Shown: positions 60,151 to 64,000 of the stretch, one piece after another
How the letters are laid out: every line of letters starts with the position of its first letter
Position numbering within the stretch: position 1 is the stretch's first letter
From: Datnioides undecimradiatus
Taxonomy: Eukaryota > Chordata > Actinopteri > Lobotiformes > Datnioididae
NCBI GenBank assembly: GCA_008933995.1
Contig: WARS01000036.1
Coordinates: 4,936,419 to 5,000,418, forward strand
DNA length: 64,000 nucleotides
Reading direction: 5' to 3'
Notes under the pieces: model-generated
Told to the model about the DNA's origin: nothing
The model's database searches: none
The model's input: only the letters and a program-made list of their open reading frames with translations
Program-made: the position numbers and the translations under genes

Positions 60151-60470
60151 GCATTCAGGAACTGACCAATGATATTGTCAACATTAACAAAAAACATATT
60201 TTGCTGTTTATTTTCAAGGACGTGTTCGAATTGCTGACCGGGCTTATGCCATAAAACGTACATTGCAGGACAACAAAATAATGGTTTCATTTAGATAAAG
60301 ATGCCAAGTCAGACAGTTGCAAAGCGCAGCTTAAAATGACTCACAGAACTTGTACAGGCTAGATTCTGTAAGGAGGCTGCAGCTACAGGCTGAAATTACA
60401 ATGTAGTCGATGACTGTAAATCATTCACCTTTTCTCCGAGCATACCAATTGTTCAGCTGAGTTTTTGTAT

Positions 60471-60519
60471 AGTGTGTGTGTGTGTGTGTGTGTATACATA
60501 TATATATATATATATATAT
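60471..60519. repeat. Compound (TG)n(TA)n microsatellite
   Basis: About eleven TG units, then TATACA, then about ten TA units. Confidence 0.95.
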
Positions 60520-61691
60520 CAGTAAATGAAAGTATCACTATTCATACAGCTGTGAAGTTCAGAGTTGACTCACACTATCTCCAGTTCAGTTGTCTTTACG
60601 GTCTGCTGCTGGTTGGAGCCACTCACTTCAGTACAAAAATAGCCAAAACAGTGTTTATAAGGTTATAGCTCAGCAGCCACTAACTTTGTCTCTAACTATG
60701 CTTCTAACAAGGAAGTAATGTATATCATGACTGAACTGACAGCAATGATTTCAAGCTCCGCTGATAGAAGCTACTGATTCGTTAGATGACAGTGTTGGTC
60801 TAATGCTGACTACGACACCTCGGCCGCGGACATGTGGTTAAGTGTTGTTGCTGTTAAGTATCCCTCCTCATTTTATCATTTTGTCATTGTGACCACAAAA
60901 AATAGGCTGCGTTATTACGATATTATTCTCAGTAGGTAGCACCTTTTCCTAATAACAAGCTCTAATTACTTCATCGTCAATGCTTGTATATTTTATGTTT
61001 CAGAGCACCACTGTGAGTCTTGCTTCTATATGAGTCTTCTGTACATGTGCGGTAATATCAGCCTGATTATTCATGCAGGGAGAAGGCCCCTTTGTAAATG
61101 GATTTAAGTGAGAGTTTAAATGGGCACTAATCTCACCCGCTGAACATCCGTGAGCTGCAGGGGGTCTCAACCACACACACATACAGGACCCAGCCCCCCA
61201 CCTTTTTTTTTTTTTTTTTTTGGTGGATGAGACACCCACTTAAACACACGCACAAACACACACCCCACCACTGTCACACAGTTAAAGGCAAGGGCCTCTC
61301 CACAACGCGGGGGTAAAGTCACAGAGGTCAGTGCTCAGTTTCCACATCAAACCCAGGAGCAGGGGCCAGAGTCTCATCCCCCTCCCACTCTTCTCCCACC
61401 CTCTTGCTCTCTCTTGCTCCCCGCCCTCCCCTCCTCTCGCCACCACTGCTGCTGCCCCCCCCCACACACACACACCCTCCTCCCCCTTGCTGGATGTACA
61501 AATGCCTTTGCTGTCAGCTCTGCCCCAGTCCCCTGTAATTGAAAATAACAGCCAAGGGCCAGCCCCCGGCCACTCTCCCCAACCTGGTGGCTCTCTGCCT
61601 CTCTGACAGCCACCCATCAATACCAATGACTATTAGCCTGGAAGTGAGAGCGCTGCCGATGACATCCAAGACACCACCCCTGCAACACTCC

Positions 61692-61692
61692 C

Positions 61693-61724
<32 letters not shown>
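61692..61724. repeat. (CA)n microsatellite
   Basis: About sixteen CA units with one GC interruption. Confidence 0.9.
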
Positions 61725-61858
61725 CTCCCCCCCAGTGTCCTTCCTCCGCTACCCGAGCCTCCTAATGTTTAACCCGTTGCTAACAGCCTCGTTTCTCTGT
61801 CTCTAAGCTGCTACAGTAGGAAACTGTGGGCAAACAAGCCTGTCTCACACACACATAT

Positions 61859-61882
61859 GTACACACACACACACACACACCA
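61859..61882. repeat. (CA)n microsatellite
   Basis: About eleven CA units. Confidence 0.9.
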
Positions 61883-62518
61883 CAGTGCTTCACACAAATG
61901 CACACCCACATACACACATACAACTCTCTTTAGGCATGCACAAAACTCTGACAAGCAGCAAACTTTTTTTCCAGCGAGAAGTGCTGAGAGAGAGTTTGGT
62001 GCGGAGCTGTCTGACTTCACACTCTTATATTCCCCACCAAGACACTCCGTGAGTATTATTCCACAACAAGCTGATATGTTTTGAAGTTGCTTCAGAGGTA
62101 AATAAGTGAGACATATGAGACAACTTCACTGCTGCCGGCACTGTAGATTTCGGGATGCTGCTCATGCCCATGGTCACTCACTGTTTAATCACTTTTGCTC
62201 TCTTTTATCATGACAGCTTATCGATTTACATTGGGAATAAGAGTTGCACGTCCAGTCAGCACCATGCAGGGTCTTCATGCCCCCCCTCAACTGGCAGACA
62301 CCAAACACAATGCCATAGGTGATCTGAGCTGTCATCTGCTTTGACAGAGAAATGACAGCTGAACGAGACGCACTGAACACAAGCACAAAGCCCAGCAACG
62401 TGACAAATGAAGCACACAGCAGCAGCCAGCAGAGGAACAGGACGAAAAAAATGCACAGACCTTGTCAGAAGCTGCAGAGCCGTGGAGACTAGGAGACTGT
62501 TTTCCTTTCTACAGTCCT

Positions 62519-62640
62519 CTCTGTCTCCTCTCCTCCTCTCCCTCTCCTCTCCTCTTCTCTCCTCTCACTCTGCCTGTATGTACGTGTATGTGTATGTGTG
62601 TGTGTGTGTGTGTGAGTGAGTGAGTGTGAGTGTATGTGAG
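62519..62640. repeat. CTCCT-rich tract followed by TG/GTGA repeat
   Basis: A polypyrimidine TCTCC/TCCTC tract (62519-62570), then TG units and GTGA/GTGAGT units. It lies just downstream of the candidate klf12 first exon on the minus strand, as a polypurine tract there. Confidence 0.8.
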
Positions 62641-62743
62641 TGAGCAGCTCCCTCCCCTTCTGCCTCTCAGCTGCTCAGCTCAGGCAGTTCTCAGGAAATG
62701 AATGGGAGCGCACAGAGAACTGTTGTACTTGCAAATGACTTAC

Positions 62744-62990
62744 CCCGAGTCACATGATCCGCTAAATGTAGGGTGGGCCGGTGGGTGGAGGCTTCATAAG
62801 CAAAGGGAAGACAATATACTCTAAGCTTTAACAGCATGCATCGAATTACACGGGGCCCCTCCGGGGAGGTTTCCGACGCGTCCGCTCTCAGCCAGCCCGA
62901 ACTCCCTCTCTACCCCTCCCGGAGCGCAGCGGAGAGCCCCGGGCTGTGGGTGAGCACCGGAGCACCTCCCCGTTTAAAGGGGACGGAGGA
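62744..62990 (-). promoter_or_regulatory. klf12: Candidate klf12 promoter and non-coding first exon
   Basis: A GC- and CpG-rich block at 62830-63000 stands out from AT-rich flanks. On the minus strand it leads into a strong donor CTCGGG|GTAAGT at 62743, so a first exon of roughly 100-250 bp could end at 62744. No useful start codon in it leads to a long frame, so it would be 5' UTR. The link to klf12 rests on position, strand and the absence of another gene between. Confidence 0.4.
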
Positions 62991-63009
62991 GGAAGGTGTG
63001 CGGAGAAAT

Positions 63010-64000
63010 GACTGTAACTCATTTACATTAACGACTAAATACCAATTCAGTCATGTATGAATTTTTTTTTAAAATCTATTTTTTTCAGAATTGTTTATTG
63101 TTTTGACTTTATTTACATGCTGCAATGAAGCGTAAAATCAGTAGTTAAAATACTTTAATTGTTAAATATGGTTCAATAAATGACTGTATAACGTAATTAA
63201 TTTTGTTATTAGAGTTTCAGTGGATTAATCTACTTATCATCAGTTGAAAACTGTTTTGATGATAGATGAATCGTCGTTGTCCGAGTCAAGCAGAAGGTGA
63301 TGGTTGCAGCTTCTCAAAGAAAGAGGATTTGCTGCATCCCCTCACTGTAAACTCAGTATATTTTGGATTTTATAGACTGTTGGTCATACTGAGGTTACAC
63401 TGAGCTCTCGATGGGAATTTTTTAATACTGTCCCCAGTTGTTTTATTGAAAGAATAGCAATTATATATATATATATATAGTTGTTAGAATATAGGTCTCA
63501 TAATTTTATTATGCCTATGTTTTCTTATTGATAAATAATTTAGTTGGTTATTAATATCAGTCATGTTACTGTTAAATACATTCATCAGTTGCTCTATTTA
63601 AGATCAGGATGGTGGTGGATTCTATTCAGTTTGTTTATTTTGCTTGACCACCAACTAAAACCCAACGATATTGAATTTAATTTTAAATATAACATTTGCG
63701 AAGCTGTAACCAGTAAATCTTCTATCAAATAAATGACCCTCCCAAATCAACTGATCACTAAAACTGCAGATTGTTTTTTCAGTGATCACCTTTTCAATCA
63801 ATTGGCTGATCGTTTTCAGCTCTTTCTGGCAGAACTGGCTCATATTTGTATAAATCTGTATGAATAATGGTGCTACTATTTCTCTCCTCTCAGTGGGCTT
63901 GCAGTTTCTGTTCCCACAGTAAAATGCCACATTTCTGCCTGCTGTTTAAGTGACCAGCCTTGAATAACATGCAGGAACATTTCCCCATAATGACTGCTTT
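63010..64000. other. AT-rich flank, nothing recognised
   Basis: No coding frame with recognisable similarity. A TA dinucleotide run lies at 63461-63479. The rest is AT-rich unique-looking sequence. Confidence 0.6.

Larger units (their letters stand above)
47914..62743 (-). other. klf12: Proposed 5' intron(s) of klf12
   Basis: 14.8 kb between the first recognised coding exon and a GC-rich candidate first exon. Minus-strand donors that could close small 5' exons occur at 48957 (TTCTG|GTGAGT) and about 50810 (CACAG|GTAAGA). A non-repetitive CNE-like block lies at about 59480-59760. A TTAA-flanked element (52111-53027) and several microsatellites are listed separately. Nothing else recognised as coding. 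Confidence 0.45.

Noticed and set aside
61196..61226. T19 run flanked by CCACC and GGTGG
   Set aside because: The five-base inverted flanks are probably chance around a homopolymer.
62836..63060. Plus-strand 74-residue frame in the GC-rich block at the right end
   Set aside because: No recognisable similarity; more likely CpG-island sequence belonging to the minus-strand first exon.

Overview
The window looks like a piece of a teleost fish nuclear chromosome. It has spliced genes with GT-AG introns, short fish-sized introns (one of 75 bp), vertebrate Kruppel-like factor coding exons, AT-rich non-coding DNA and many CA/GA microsatellites. There is no bacterial-style gene packing, and almost all long open frames are chance or repeat-derived.

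Two protein-coding genes can be supported. A klf5-family gene lies on the + strand in four exons (18693-18869, 19697-20618, 20694-20753, 21095-21273), and its 3' UTR probably ends near 23.1 kb. A klf12 gene lies on the - strand with five coding exons recognised, in transcript order 47831-47913, 39983-40526, 36773-36908, 30269-30426 and 28645-28826. Its 3' UTR may run to about 24.5 kb. The genes point tail to tail, as KLF5 and KLF12 do on human chromosome 13, so this is a compact fish version of an old syntenic pair. Both encode three C-terminal C2H2 fingers that recognise GC/CACCC boxes. KLF5 family members are mainly activators in proliferating epithelia. KLF12 (AP-2rep) is a repressor that recruits CtBP through a PVDLS motif, which is present here.

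Layout: 1-18.5 kb is gene-poor, AT-rich DNA with several stretches that look like conserved non-coding elements. It also holds one isolated CpG-rich block (about 6690-6830) with housekeeping-promoter motifs and a minus-strand splice donor. 18.5-23.1 kb is klf5; 23.1-24.5 kb is the gap between the two 3' ends; 24.5-47.9 kb is the klf12 3' UTR, coding exons and introns, heavily loaded with microsatellites. 47.9-62.7 kb is read as 5' intron(s) of klf12, leading to a GC-rich candidate first exon/promoter at about 62.7-63.0 kb. The last kilobase is AT-rich flank.

No new biological system was found. The most useful second looks are: a perfect-Kozak alternative klf5 start just inside intron 1; the apparent absence from klf12 of a segment present in mammalian KLF12; the unresolved klf12 N-terminus; the isolated CpG promoter; a perfect 23-bp hairpin; and a few transposon-like repeats. 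Family assignments come from remembered protein families; no database search was run. Paralogue letters (klf5a/b/l, klf12a/b) cannot be decided from this window alone.
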